The notes under the pieces: generated by a model | Database searches by the model: none | Seen by the model: the letters and a program-made list of their open reading frames with translations, nothing else | Told to the model about the DNA's origin: nothing | Position numbers and translations under genes: made by a program | Shown: piece by piece, positions 27,169-37,075 of the stretch | Layout: each line of letters starts with the position of its first letter | How positions within the stretch are numbered: position 1 is the stretch's first letter | NCBI GenBank assembly: GCA_002163975.1 | Contig: CP019636.1 | Span: 7,567,501 to 7,631,500 of the forward strand | Origin: Nostocales cyanobacterium HT-58-2 | Lineage (GTDB): Bacteria > Cyanobacteriota > Cyanobacteriia > Cyanobacteriales > Nostocaceae | Length of the DNA stretch: 64,000 bases | Reading direction: 5' to 3'

Positions 27169-27329
27169 AATTATTTAAATCAATGGGGTTTGCTAAGTGT
27201 TGACTTAAAACCCCCACTTGATTTCATAAACATAAATTTGCAGAAGAACTGTATATAACAACTTTTGTGTTTAGCAGAAAATAGGTAGCAAATAGTCCGA
27301 TTCTGAAATAGCGACACGAGGGAAATAAT

Positions 27330-28403
27330 ATGAATATACAAGTCATTGAATTAGAAAACGATTTGTGGTTACAAACGCTGCAAGAAATACGTCATGATTT
27401 TTACCATTTGCCTGAGTATGTCTATTTAGAGTCTAAAAGAACTAATACTATTCCCGAGGCTATTTTGATAACTGAAGGTGAAAAAAAATTTTTTGTGCCT
27501 TATTTACTGAGGAAATGTAATGACATACTGCCTGAAGAAGTAAAATCTGCAGATATTTTTGATGTTATTTCCCCCTATGGCTATCCAGGAATTTTACTGA
27601 ACCAAGCAGCTATAAATACACCAGGATTTCCAGATGCTGCTCTAGATGCAATGAAGCAGGAATTTCACTCTAGGGGGATATGCTCTGCTTTCTTTCGTTT
27701 GCATCCGATTCTTAATGAAAGTTTTACCAAAATTTTTAAAGCGGGAACTTTTACAGTAAACGGAGAAACGGTCTCAATTGATTTAAGGATTGCTAACTTG
27801 TGGAGCCAAACCAGAAAAGGTCATCGCAGCACAATTAATAAGTGTAAGCGTCTCGGAATGATTGCAAAGATAGTTCCATTTCAAGAGTATTTGGATGAGT
27901 TTGTTGCAATCTATGAAGAAACGATGACACGTGTCAATGCAACCACAGGATACTACTCCTTTAGTTCTGAATATTTCAATCGGATGAATGATTTGTTAGG
28001 AGGAACTCTTCATCTGTGTATTGTCGAATACGAAGAGCAAGTGGCTTGTGTTGGTTTGTATACAGAATGTTGTGGAATTGTGCAGAGTACATTAGGTGGA
28101 ACAAGAAACCATTTTGTTCACCTATCACCAGGTAGTTTAGAGACGGACTATGCACGGTATTGGGCACAGGAACGTGGCAATGAATTTTTGCACTTGGGAG
28201 GTGGAGTTGGTGGTTCCACAGAGGATAGTTTATATACTTTTAAGTCAGGTTTTTCTCAACTATCTCACAAGTTTTTGACATTGCGCCTGATAATTAATGA
28301 AGAGAAATATCATCACTTAGTACATTTAAGAGCTAAACTTCTGGAGGTAACACCCTCAGATTTGTTGCAGTCAGGCTTCTTTCCCGCTTACCGTTCACGC
28401 TAA
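27330..28403 (+). CDS. FemAB-like GNAT-fold acyl/aminoacyltransferase
   Basis: 357 residues. Two GNAT-like halves are visible. The second has LWSQTRKGHRSTINKCKRLG, typical of the GNAT_6/FemAB-like group, then HLCIVEYEEQVACVGLYTEC and FLHLGGGVGGSTEDSLYTFK. FemAB relatives move amino acids from aminoacyl-tRNA to peptidoglycan or to other acceptors, and the GNAT_6 branch is common in exopolysaccharide loci. A role in decorating the amino sugar or exporting polymer is inference. The 160 bp before it contain no other feature. Confidence 0.85.
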   Translation: MNIQVIELENDLWLQTLQEIRHDFYHLPEYVYLESKRTNTIPEAILITEGEKKFFVPYLLRKCNDILPEEVKSADIFDVISPYGYPGILLNQAAINTPGFPDAALDAMKQEFHSRGICSAFFRLHPILNESFTKIFKAGTFTVNGETVSIDLRIANLWSQTRKGHRSTINKCKRLGMIAKIVPFQEYLDEFVAIYEETMTRVNATTGYYSFSSEYFNRMNDLLGGTLHLCIVEYEEQVACVGLYTECCGIVQSTLGGTRNHFVHLSPGSLETDYARYWAQERGNEFLHLGGGVGGSTEDSLYTFKSGFSQLSHKFLTLRLIINEEKYHHLVHLRAKLLEVTPSDLLQSGFFPAYRSR

Positions 28404-28528
28404 TACCCATGACATAACAAATTCAGCTTTTTACTTTTCATATTGAGGAAGGATTGTATCATGGGTCGAAGAATTAAGTTTGACAACTTTTATGGTGTAA
28501 ATCTTTGAAATCTACGGAGATATAGCAC

Positions 28529-29668
28529 ATGAAAATGGAACAAGGCTCTGTTTTAATTCCCGATCCGTGCAACGACACTCTTGCTTACTATGGCATACGG
28601 TGTTTGAAAAAAGCTAGCAGTGAATTTAATATAAACGTCCTTGTTTCATCAGATCAAGTGACAAATGACAATTCTTGGCTAGATTTTTACAAGTGTTCGG
28701 CATATATTGATAATTTATTTTTTTCAAAATATATTATGGATTCGATAGAGTATTTAGACGAAGTAATTCAAATAATAGAAAATCGAAAAATAGATATTGT
28801 TTTTCCTGCTTCGGAATTTGGTTTCAAGTTTGTTTCCAAGTATAGAGAAAAATTATCAAAATTATGTAAATTAGTAGCATTGCCAAGTGAAGATACTTTG
28901 CATACAGCTTTTGATAAGTGGAAGTTACACCTTTTTCTGAAACAGCATAATATTTCAACACCCGAAACAGTTTTACTTAGAGAATTTGAGAATGTTAGCG
29001 AATTTAATTATCCTGTACTACTCAAACCAATTGATGGAAGTGGTGGAAACAACATACAGAAAATTGATACTTTAGGGAAAGAAAGTTTACAGCTTATCCT
29101 TAACCATAGTAGTGATGGCTATATTGTTCAAGAGTATATAGATGGCTACGATATGGGTTGTAGTGTTCTTTGTTGGGAGGGGCAAATTCTTGCTTACACA
29201 ATACAGCAGCAATTAGGAGTAACGAAAGGATTTGCTCCCAAAATTGACAAATTGAAGTTTGTTCATGACTCTGCTGTTCTTGATATAGTCACAAGAACTG
29301 TGAATGCACTCAAATGGACTGGAATTGCGAATCTAGACCTGAGATATAATTCTAAAAATGGAAAAATTCATATTATCGAAATAAATCCGAGATATTGGCA
29401 ATCTATGATGGGTTCTCTTTCAGCTGGTGTAAATTTTCCCTATCTTCTATACTTATTATCAAGTGGGATTGATTTTGATCTAGTATCCTATCAAGAGAAG
29501 TATTATGCTAAGTTTTCAAGGTTTATCAAAGATGCTTTAACTGGCTCTTTGCAGTATAGTTTGTCGGATACTAATATTAAATATTATTTATCTGATCCAA
29601 ATAGCTTAATACAGATTTTGTTCAATCAAATTTTCAGGAAGAAATTACCTCAAAAATTCAAAATTTAA
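28529..29668 (+). CDS. ATP-grasp ligase
   Basis: 379 residues. A pre-ATP-grasp domain (to ~110) precedes the ATP-binding part: FPVLLKPIDGSGGN-like glycine loop (YPVLLKPIDGSGGNNIQKI), the hinge IVQEYIDGYDMG and the metal-binding end IIEINPRYWQSMMGS. ATP-grasp enzymes join a carboxylate to an amine or thiol through an acyl phosphate. Within this cluster it could couple an amino acid to a 4-amino sugar, which is inference. The gene is AT-rich. A 15-codon frame with a good ribosome site (GAGGAAGG, ATG 28461) lies in its leader, of unknown meaning. Confidence 0.88.
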   Translation: MKMEQGSVLIPDPCNDTLAYYGIRCLKKASSEFNINVLVSSDQVTNDNSWLDFYKCSAYIDNLFFSKYIMDSIEYLDEVIQIIENRKIDIVFPASEFGFKFVSKYREKLSKLCKLVALPSEDTLHTAFDKWKLHLFLKQHNISTPETVLLREFENVSEFNYPVLLKPIDGSGGNNIQKIDTLGKESLQLILNHSSDGYIVQEYIDGYDMGCSVLCWEGQILAYTIQQQLGVTKGFAPKIDKLKFVHDSAVLDIVTRTVNALKWTGIANLDLRYNSKNGKIHIIEINPRYWQSMMGSLSAGVNFPYLLYLLSSGIDFDLVSYQEKYYAKFSRFIKDALTGSLQYSLSDTNIKYYLSDPNSLIQILFNQIFRKKLPQKFKI

Positions 29669-29781
29669 ATGATAAGCAAGTACTTTTATAAAGACCAAAG
29701 CTAGGATTTTTTCGTCTTTGATCATAAAAGTATTTGAATTGTTGCAGCATTCTCTGACAATCAGAATTACTAAAAATAACC

Positions 29782-30945
29782 ATGACTAAACCAATCCTCC
29801 TCTCAACACCACATATAGGCGATCGCGAACTGGAGTTCATCAAAGAAGCATTTGACACGAACTGGATCGCCCCCGTTGGTCCCCATATAGATGCTTTCGA
29901 GCAAGAATTTTGTGAAATTACAGGAGCTGGTCATGCTGCTGCTGTCAGTTCTGGTACAGCGGCTATTCATTTGTCTTTGCAATTAATTGGTGTGAAACCT
30001 GGGGATGAAGTGTTTTGTTCTACCCTGACGTTTGTTGCAACCGCCAATCCAATTATTTATTTGGGAGCAAAACCAGTCTTTATTGATAGCGATCGCACTT
30101 CTTGGAACATGAATCCCGACTTGTTAAGGGAAGCGCTAGAACACCGCGCACGTATCGGCAAATTGCCCAAAGCAGTTGTCGTTGTCCATTTGTACGGTCA
30201 AAGTGCCGATATCAATCCTATTCTGGAAGCTTGCAATCAGTATGAGGTTCCATTAATTGAAGATGCTGCCGAAGCTTTAGGAGCCACTTACAAAGGTCGC
30301 TCACCTGGTACTTTCGGGCGCATTGGCATTTACTCCTTCAACGGCAATAAAATCATCACCACCTCTGGCGGCGGGATGTTGGTTTCTGATGAACCAGAAC
30401 TGGTGGCAAAAGCTCGTTTTTTAGCTACCCAAGCACGTGATCCAGCTCCCCATTACCAACACTCGGAAATAGGCTACAACTATCGCCTTAGCAACGTTTT
30501 GGCTGGCATTGGTCGTGGTCAGTTGCGTGTTTTGAATGAGCGAGTTGCCGTTAGGCGACGCAATTATGAGATTTACGCCTCTGCTTTGGGAAATCTTCCA
30601 GGAATAAAATTCATGCCAGAAGCCACCTTTGGACGTGCAACTCGTTGGCTTACCTGTCTTATCGTAGATCCTAAGGCGTTTGGAACAAATAGAGAACAAG
30701 TCCGCTTAGCACTTGCCAAACAGCAAATAGAAACGCGTCCTGTGTGGAAGCCGTTGCACTTACAGCCTGTCTTTGCTGAATGTGAATGTATCGGAGGTGA
30801 AGTAGCTGAAGATTTATTTGAACGGGGTCTTTGCTTGCCTTCTGGATCTAATCTCACAACACAAGACTTAGACCGAGTCATTCAGGCAATCACAGCAGTA
30901 TCTACTGACGCTCAAAAAACTTACACTTATTTGTCTCAATCATAG
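29782..30945 (+). CDS. DegT/DnrJ/EryC1/StrS-family PLP aminotransferase
   Basis: 387 residues, full length. PLP-binding features are SSGTAAIHLSL (~56-66), Asp161 in LIEDAAEALG and the Schiff-base Lys190 in YSFNGNKIITTSGGG. The family aminates 4-keto or 3-keto sugar nucleotides. The closest pattern is the PglE/LegC type acting after a 4,6-dehydratase, which matches the WbpM/PglF-like gene at the start of the cluster. No PglD-type acetyltransferase is present. Confidence 0.94.
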   Translation: MTKPILLSTPHIGDRELEFIKEAFDTNWIAPVGPHIDAFEQEFCEITGAGHAAAVSSGTAAIHLSLQLIGVKPGDEVFCSTLTFVATANPIIYLGAKPVFIDSDRTSWNMNPDLLREALEHRARIGKLPKAVVVVHLYGQSADINPILEACNQYEVPLIEDAAEALGATYKGRSPGTFGRIGIYSFNGNKIITTSGGGMLVSDEPELVAKARFLATQARDPAPHYQHSEIGYNYRLSNVLAGIGRGQLRVLNERVAVRRRNYEIYASALGNLPGIKFMPEATFGRATRWLTCLIVDPKAFGTNREQVRLALAKQQIETRPVWKPLHLQPVFAECECIGGEVAEDLFERGLCLPSGSNLTTQDLDRVIQAITAVSTDAQKTYTYLSQS

Positions 30946-31043
30946 TATGTAATAATACGTTTAATTTGATTTGAATTTCGATTTAAATGATGCAATCTTA
31001 ATTGCATATATATATATCAAAAATAAACAAATAAAAAATATTT

Positions 31044-33236
31044 ATGGAATCACAGCAATCTCCTCTAACATTTGACAAATATTTGCTAATTCTCCAGCGC
31101 CGTTGGGTACCTGCTTTCGGAATTTTTTTTACTGCTTCTTTAATTTGTTTGGTGGTTTCATTTTTGAAAAAGCCTTCTTATGTAGCGGAAGGAAAGCTGT
31201 TGTTTCAAAGGATAAATACGACCTCTTCCCTAACGGGAGTAGGAACAGAAATAGGCAAGTTAGAACCATTAGTGCAGGATAAAAGTAATCCTTTGAATAC
31301 AGAGGCAGAAGTTTTACTTTCTGTACCCGTGATAGAAAATACTATAGACAAACTCAACCTCAAAGACAACAAAGGGTTAACTCTAAAATTGAAGGAATTT
31401 ATTCAACAGTTGACTGTAAATGATATACAGAAAACTGATGTTCTCAAAGTTTCTTACAAGGATACGAACCCTCAAAGAGCCGCTTCGGTTGTTAATACAT
31501 TAATGACTGTTTATTTAGAGCACAACGTATCTTACAACAGAGCCCAAGCGGTGGCTGCTCGCAAGTTTATAGAAAAACAGGTGCCACACGCTGAACTAAT
31601 TGTTCGCCAGGCAGAAGCTGAACTAGCGCGATTCAAAGAAAAGAACAAAGTTGTTGCCCTACAAGAAGAAGCAAATCAAGCCATTGAAGTGATTACAGAT
31701 TTGCAAAAGCAAATTATCGCAACTCAATCTAGAATTGCTGATATTGACTCCCAAGCAGCAACGACGCGTAAGCAATTGGGCATGAACTCTCAACAAGCAA
31801 TTGCTACAACTTCCCTTAGTCAGTCTTCTGGAATACAAGATACTATCAAAGAAGTCCAGCAGCTAGAGTCTCAACTTGCAACTAGACGTACAGTTCTTCA
31901 AGATAACCATCCTGAAATCATTAATTTAAAATACAAATTAGCAGCCTTAAAAGAAATACTACAAAAGCGAATAGAACAGGTTTCAAGAACGACTCAACCA
32001 GAACAGAATGATAACCTTCAGGTTGGACAGCTAAAGCAACAACTTTCTGCAGAGCTTGCCAAATTAGAATCAACCCGTCAGGGTTTAGCTAGTGAAGTCA
32101 CTACTTTATCTAAATTACAGGGTACTTACAAGCAACGGCTTAACAATCTGCCTAAATTGGAGCAACAACAGCGCCAGTTAGAACGTAAAGTACAAGCAGC
32201 CCAATCGACCTATTCACTTCTGTTACAGAAGCTGCAAGAGAGCCGAATAGCGGAAAATCAGAACGTAGGTAACGCTAGCATAATATCTAAAGCCCAAGTT
32301 CCTGAAGAGCCTATTTCTTCTCCTATAGTTTCGTTCCTGAGTGCAGGTCTACTGGGTTTTTTAGCTTCTTTAACAAGCATATATCTTTTGGAAGCAAGAG
32401 ATAAATCGATCAAGACTGTTAATGAGGCAAGAGAGTTACTTGGATTGACTTTATTAGGGGTTATTCCTTCCTTGTACAAATCTAAAATATCTACTCGCGG
32501 CAATCAAGACTCAGAATTAACACCTCGGCTCGTTGTTAGGGATAATCCTCGTTCCCCAATTAGTGAATCTTTCCGGATGCTGCGGGCGAATTTGAAGTTT
32601 ACAAGTGCTGATAAAGAGTTAAAAGTTATCGTTGTCACCAGTTCCATCCCCAAAGAAGGTAAATCCACAGTAGCTGCTAATTTAGCTATAGCAATGGCTC
32701 AAATGGAAAGTAAAGTTTTACTGGTAGACGCAGATTTGCACCGTCCAGTTCAACATCAAATCTGGGAACTGCCAAATACTCAAGGTCTGAGCAATGTCAT
32801 TGTCGCTCAGGCTGAAGTTAACACAGCTATCAAAGAAGTCATGGACAATTTGTATGTCCTCACTTCTGGAGTCGTCCCTCCTAGTCCAGCCTCTCTCCTC
32901 GACTCAAAACGCATGGCTAGTTTGATTGAAAGTTTTGCTGCAAGCTACGACTTCGTCATCATAGACGCTCCCTCATTAACGGTTGCGGCTGATGCTGCTA
33001 CTCTAGGTCAAATGGCTGATGGTGTGTTATTTGTTGTTCGACCAGGAGTCGTTGATTCTGTGAATGCCGTTTTTGCAAAAGAACTTTTGGAAAAATCGGG
33101 TCAGAATGTCTTAGGACAGGTGGTGAATGGAGTGATTCCGAAAAATGAAGGTCACAGTTACTACTATTTTTCCGAGGAATATTATCCTCACAAAAGTGAT
33201 ATTACCGTAGATAAATCAATGCAAATTTTTCAATAA
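31044..33236 (+). CDS. Wzz/Wzc-type polysaccharide co-polymerase with tyrosine autokinase domain
   Basis: 730 residues. The N-terminal Wzz domain has a first membrane helix (~20-45). A long periplasmic coiled coil (~150-430) and a second helix (SPIVSFLSAGLLGFLASLTS) follow. The cytoplasmic BY-kinase has Walker A SSIPKEGKSTVA (~533-544), Walker A' LLVDADLHRP (~560-569) and Walker B FVIIDAPS (~635). The tail holds a tyrosine cluster (YYYFSEEYY) for autophosphorylation. It sets chain length and export of the polymer. It is the last gene of the cluster. Only 27 bp separate it from the convergent next gene, with a weak AAGAC/GTCTT hairpin. Confidence 0.95.
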   Translation: MESQQSPLTFDKYLLILQRRWVPAFGIFFTASLICLVVSFLKKPSYVAEGKLLFQRINTTSSLTGVGTEIGKLEPLVQDKSNPLNTEAEVLLSVPVIENTIDKLNLKDNKGLTLKLKEFIQQLTVNDIQKTDVLKVSYKDTNPQRAASVVNTLMTVYLEHNVSYNRAQAVAARKFIEKQVPHAELIVRQAEAELARFKEKNKVVALQEEANQAIEVITDLQKQIIATQSRIADIDSQAATTRKQLGMNSQQAIATTSLSQSSGIQDTIKEVQQLESQLATRRTVLQDNHPEIINLKYKLAALKEILQKRIEQVSRTTQPEQNDNLQVGQLKQQLSAELAKLESTRQGLASEVTTLSKLQGTYKQRLNNLPKLEQQQRQLERKVQAAQSTYSLLLQKLQESRIAENQNVGNASIISKAQVPEEPISSPIVSFLSAGLLGFLASLTSIYLLEARDKSIKTVNEARELLGLTLLGVIPSLYKSKISTRGNQDSELTPRLVVRDNPRSPISESFRMLRANLKFTSADKELKVIVVTSSIPKEGKSTVAANLAIAMAQMESKVLLVDADLHRPVQHQIWELPNTQGLSNVIVAQAEVNTAIKEVMDNLYVLTSGVVPPSPASLLDSKRMASLIESFAASYDFVIIDAPSLTVAADAATLGQMADGVLFVVRPGVVDSVNAVFAKELLEKSGQNVLGQVVNGVIPKNEGHSYYYFSEEYYPHKSDITVDKSMQIFQ

Positions 33237-33263
33237 ACTGCAATAAAGACACTTTAGCGAGTC

Positions 33264-35705
33264 TTATTTTAGATAGATCAGCAAGTTCAATCCGGGAATT
33301 GTGCGAGAGAGAGTCCATAACAGTAGAGTGATGTAAAGTATACCCAAAGTCCACTGGTACCATGCTAATGTTGTGATGATACCAGGAAGGTGTTCGTCTC
33401 GTAAGCGAATGTCATTAAATCCTAATCTCAGTAAGTTGTTGAGGCTAAAGTCATAGTAATTGAGCCAGTTCCAGCGACGGTTTAACAACAGAGGCAAATA
33501 TCGCTCACGAAACATTGGATACCCAGGTATCACTGGCAAACGTCCAATAAGTAATCGTAACTGGCGCAAAGTCCCATCTTCTGTAAAGTAGGAAACATCC
33601 ATCAAGTTGTGATAACGCCCTTTTTGGTAAAGTCGGCACAATAATGCCACTGGTAAGGGGAAGATGATTATGAAAACACATCCCAGTGTCAGCCAAGGTT
33701 GTTCCCCTGTCCGACAGATAGCTAAAATGCCAAATAGTAACAGAAGACCATAGCTAATCAGCATCCAAGTCGTTTCGTAAGTTGTAGGAATAATTGGTAC
33801 TGGAAGCAAGCGGCGGAAACAATCAACAAACCAAAACAGCAAGCCAAAGTGGGCGATCGCAATCAAGCCTACACCAATCACTAAAAAAAAATTCGTACCA
33901 TACCCAGAAAGCAGCAGCAGTAAACTCAACGTTAGCCAACTCCATGCTTGCAGTAACCACCCAAATGGTGAGAGAGGTTCCCCAACCATCAACTGCGAAC
34001 TGACTTGCATATATGTGTCATAATCTATATCTGCCAATGTCAGTAACTCACTTTTGTTGCGAAATGGTTGTGTGAGACGACGGAGAGTGATCGCTTCTGC
34101 CTGAATTGCCGAAAAACCCAACTTTATTAAGCTTTCTTGAGAAGCACTGTTAATATTTGTACCAAGCAAACGGCGGCTTAAATCCTGCAGTCGTAAACGC
34201 TGCTTTGTATACTCCAACTGATTTGCATCGCCAATTTGCTGTAACTGCCGAAAATTTTGCCCTAAATTGCGCAAGACACTTTGATTGCCTTGTAAGCTAG
34301 ACACTACCAGCATTTTACCAATTTCACCAGGATTGCCTAAAATCTTTGCTTGGTTAGAGTTAAACATTAAACCAGAGACATTCAAATAAGCATCCTTTGC
34401 AAATCCAGCATCACTAAAATCTGCTTGGTTGACAATGCTAGCACCTCTGAGATTCACGGGTTGATTAAACTGTGCTTCTCGAAAGATGACAGCTTGTTCA
34501 AATGTCGCTTCAGCAAGTAGGAGAAACTGATTGAAAATAGCTTGAGTAAACTGTGCTTGTTGGGAAAAACGTACATCAGAGAAATCAGCGTTTCCTTGCC
34601 ACTGTACGCGAGTGAATTTAGCCGACTGCTTAAAATTTGCTTGGGTGAAATGAGCTGTTTCTTCAAAGGTACTGTCTTGAAAATTGGTGCTTTCCTGAAA
34701 TTGTGTTTGTTTAAAGTTAGCTTTATCAAAAAATATACTACCTTGGAACAAGCTTTCTTTCCTAAAAATCGCACTGACAAAGCTGGCTACACGGCTAAAT
34801 CTTGTTTCAGTCCAATTTGCCTGTTGAGTAAAAATAGCACCTTGGGCATCCACAGGCTGAAGAAAAAATGTATTGGAAAACTGCACATTCCCATTGAAGC
34901 GAGTTTCTACCAATGTCAGCGAACCACGGAAAACACTAATTTCACTAGATGCAGGTAACTGAGTTGCTAACAGCGACTTACAATCTTTGGAACTAGGTAA
35001 TGCAAAAGCGAGTGACTGCAAACAAACTCCACGTAGACGTTCCAATTGTTCTTGTTCAGTTGCAGTGAAAATAGGGGCGATCGCCCGTATGTGCCCAGAG
35101 GGGTTTCCTTCAAGAAACCCCTCTCCCGAAATCTCCGATGTGGGGCAACCAAGCGAAGCTTGGTTGGGGCATAGGGTCGGCGTAGCCATCGCTTGAGCAT
35201 ACAAAGGCGTTCTCAAGCCGAAATCACTACCAAAAAAATCTCCCTGAATAAGAGAACGACTCAAGTCCAAACCCAAAGGTTTTGAGCCTGCTTTTTGCAA
35301 TTCCTTACGCAAAATTTGATAAAAACTATCCCGAAAGCTCGCATTTTCAGGTCGTAAATCTATCACCATCTCCCGTAAATCTACGACAACATTGCCTTCA
35401 CGAAGGATGGGCGTATGTAGTCGCTCTTGCAATAATTCTAAAGTTAAGGGAGTGCGTTCTATCTGCGTAGGTGCGCCCCATACAGGTAAGGATAGTGAAA
35501 AAAATAACAATGCAAACAAAAAGAGGGAACAGGCAAGAGGGAACAGGCAACAGACTGTTTTATGTAGGGATTTAAACCCTACCTCAAAACTGCAACTTGT
35601 AGAAGTTGGGATCTGTGACTCCCCTGCGGGAATAGAGAACAAGAAACTGTTCCCTGTTAAGAGTTCCCTATTCCCTTCTTTGATAAAACGCAATAATTTA
35701 CACAA
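33264..35705 (-). CDS. Membrane protein with pentapeptide repeats
   Basis: Up to 813 residues. A hydrophobic segment near residue 55-75 (LFPLACSLFLFALLFFSLSL, then VWGAPTQ) looks like a signal peptide, but everything before it reads like intergenic repeat DNA, so the start is doubtful. Residues ~255-450 are A(N/D)F-type pentapeptide repeats (ANFKQ, TQFQE, ADFSD) forming a right-handed beta helix. A helical region follows (ANQLEYTKQRLRLQDLSRRL), then about five membrane helices (from ~590). The function is unknown; such proteins are common in cyanobacteria. A palindromic repeat encoding ~40 residues interrupts the ectodomain at 35076-35192. Confidence 0.85.
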   Translation of the reverse strand: MCKLLRFIKEGNRELLTGNSFLFSIPAGESQIPTSTSCSFEVGFKSLHKTVCCLFPLACSLFLFALLFFSLSLPVWGAPTQIERTPLTLELLQERLHTPILREGNVVVDLREMVIDLRPENASFRDSFYQILRKELQKAGSKPLGLDLSRSLIQGDFFGSDFGLRTPLYAQAMATPTLCPNQASLGCPTSEISGEGFLEGNPSGHIRAIAPIFTATEQEQLERLRGVCLQSLAFALPSSKDCKSLLATQLPASSEISVFRGSLTLVETRFNGNVQFSNTFFLQPVDAQGAIFTQQANWTETRFSRVASFVSAIFRKESLFQGSIFFDKANFKQTQFQESTNFQDSTFEETAHFTQANFKQSAKFTRVQWQGNADFSDVRFSQQAQFTQAIFNQFLLLAEATFEQAVIFREAQFNQPVNLRGASIVNQADFSDAGFAKDAYLNVSGLMFNSNQAKILGNPGEIGKMLVVSSLQGNQSVLRNLGQNFRQLQQIGDANQLEYTKQRLRLQDLSRRLLGTNINSASQESLIKLGFSAIQAEAITLRRLTQPFRNKSELLTLADIDYDTYMQVSSQLMVGEPLSPFGWLLQAWSWLTLSLLLLLSGYGTNFFLVIGVGLIAIAHFGLLFWFVDCFRRLLPVPIIPTTYETTWMLISYGLLLLFGILAICRTGEQPWLTLGCVFIIIFPLPVALLCRLYQKGRYHNLMDVSYFTEDGTLRQLRLLIGRLPVIPGYPMFRERYLPLLLNRRWNWLNYYDFSLNNLLRLGFNDIRLRDEHLPGIITTLAWYQWTLGILYITLLLWTLSRTIPGLNLLIYLK
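35076..35192 (-). repeat. Dispersed palindromic repeat, in frame inside the pentapeptide gene
   Basis: Two hairpins lie side by side: AGGGGTTTC (35099-35107) with GAAACCCCT (35114-35122), and CAACCAAGC (35146-35154) with GCTTGGTTG (35158-35166). A GGGGCGATCGCCC (HIP1) edge lies at one end and GGCGTAGCCATCGC at the other. It is translated as AMATPTLCPNQASLGCPTSE and following residues, low in similarity to the surrounding domain. The frame is kept through the insertion. Confidence 0.65.
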
Positions 35706-35717
35706 ATTGATTCGCTA

Positions 35718-36725
35718 TCATTTATCTCCTATTAGCAGAACAATTTTACCTGTCATAGATCCAGTTTCAAGCAAATGATGAGCTGATACCGCTTCTTGTA
35801 GTGGGAATGTGTTGCTGACTTGGATTTTTAACTTGCCTGCATCAATCCACTTAGCACACTGTTCTAAAATTTCTGCATGGTGCTGCAGTGCTTCCACAAT
35901 TCCTTGCGACATGGGTGTTAGCATTAATTCCAAACCAATGCGTAGATTACGTAGCCTAGCAGTTTTCCAAACAGTGTTAGCATTTGGTTCTAAAATCGTG
36001 ACTATATCGCCATAAACCCTGACTGCTGGGAAAGTTTTCTGGAAAGTCTCTCCGCCTACAGTATCAAAAGCTAAGTCTACACCTTCGCCATTTGTCCAAT
36101 CTAGTGCTGCTTGCACAAAGTCTGTTTCTTTGTAATGGATGACATGATCTGCGCCCAATGTTTGGACGAACTCCGCTTTTTCCTGACTACTGACTGTTGT
36201 GCAAACATGAGCACCTTTGAGCTTCGCAAGTTGAATTGCTACATGACCTACGCCACCTGCACCCGCATGAATCAGGACTTGTTCCCCAGGTTCGAGGCGT
36301 CCCCGTTCGTATAAAGCTTCCCAGGCAGTAATTAACACCAACGGCGCTGCTGCTGCTTCTGTAAAGGATATAGAAGCGGGTTTATGAGCAACAAACCTCT
36401 CGTCGACAGTTGTATATTCAGCATAATTGCCTTGATGTGCGCCCAAGCCACCATAACAAAAATAGACTTCATCACCAACGCCAAATTTCTGAACACCAGC
36501 ACCCACCGCCTCGACAACACCTGCACCATCACATCCCAAAATGGCAGGCATTTTGTCGGGGTAGAAAGTGCCACGTTGACGAAGCTTGGTATCGATGGGG
36601 TTTACACCAGCTGCCCGTAAGCGAACCAAAAGTTCAGTTTCTCCTAGAGGAACAGCAGGGTTTGGCACATCCTGCACTTGCAGAACTTCGGGACCGCCAG
36701 CTGCTGTCATTAAGACTGCTTTCAT
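35718..36725 (-). CDS. Zinc-independent quinone oxidoreductase (MDR superfamily)
   Basis: Start at ATG 36725, with GGAGG 5-6 bp upstream; this gives 335 residues (MKAVLMTAAGGPEVL). Medium-chain dehydrogenase fold: N-terminal GroES-like domain with LGCDGAGVVEAVGAGV, then the NADPH-binding AGAGGVGHVAIQLAKLKGA. The catalytic zinc ligands of alcohol dehydrogenases are absent, which points to the QOR (NADPH:quinone reductase) group. It probably reduces quinones or enones during oxidative stress. It appears monocistronic. Confidence 0.92.
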   Translation of the reverse strand: MKAVLMTAAGGPEVLQVQDVPNPAVPLGETELLVRLRAAGVNPIDTKLRQRGTFYPDKMPAILGCDGAGVVEAVGAGVQKFGVGDEVYFCYGGLGAHQGNYAEYTTVDERFVAHKPASISFTEAAAAPLVLITAWEALYERGRLEPGEQVLIHAGAGGVGHVAIQLAKLKGAHVCTTVSSQEKAEFVQTLGADHVIHYKETDFVQAALDWTNGEGVDLAFDTVGGETFQKTFPAVRVYGDIVTILEPNANTVWKTARLRNLRIGLELMLTPMSQGIVEALQHHAEILEQCAKWIDAGKLKIQVSNTFPLQEAVSAHHLLETGSMTGKIVLLIGDK

Positions 36726-36780
36726 CACTTCCTCCTGATTGCTTGGTACTTGCATTTGCCACTGTACCGTAAACAAGAGG

Positions 36781-36815
36781 GCGATAAGCCAAAGGCTTTA
36801 AGCTTTGCTTATCGC
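36781..36815. repeat. Palindromic repeat upstream of the oxidoreductase
   Basis: GCGATAAGC (36781-36789) pairs with GCTTATCGC (36807-36815), with a further AAAGGC/GCTTT pairing inside. It lies 55 bp before the oxidoreductase start. The rest of the gap to 37075 shows nothing further. Confidence 0.45.
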
Positions 36816-37075
36816 CTATGGCGGGCACTTGGTGCCATCGCTTTTACCAATTTTTACCAAAAATAAATTTTGCTAAAAAGAAAATGCTGTACAGTGACTA
36901 CTATTTGTCGTCGGTGACACATGAGTGTCGTCGAAAAATCCTTGTTTAAAAACCTTCTATCATCTGCCTTCTGACTTGAAAGAGGGTGTAAGGGTGTAAG
37001 GAAAAAGACCTCTTTCATCTTTGGCGATGAAACTTGTTTCATTGGGACTCTGCCTTCTACCATAAAAAGCGTCCC

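Noticed and set aside
30945-30958. GTA-N8-TAC match after the aminotransferase gene
   Set aside because: No suitably spaced -10 box, and it starts at the stop codon of the gene; expected by chance.
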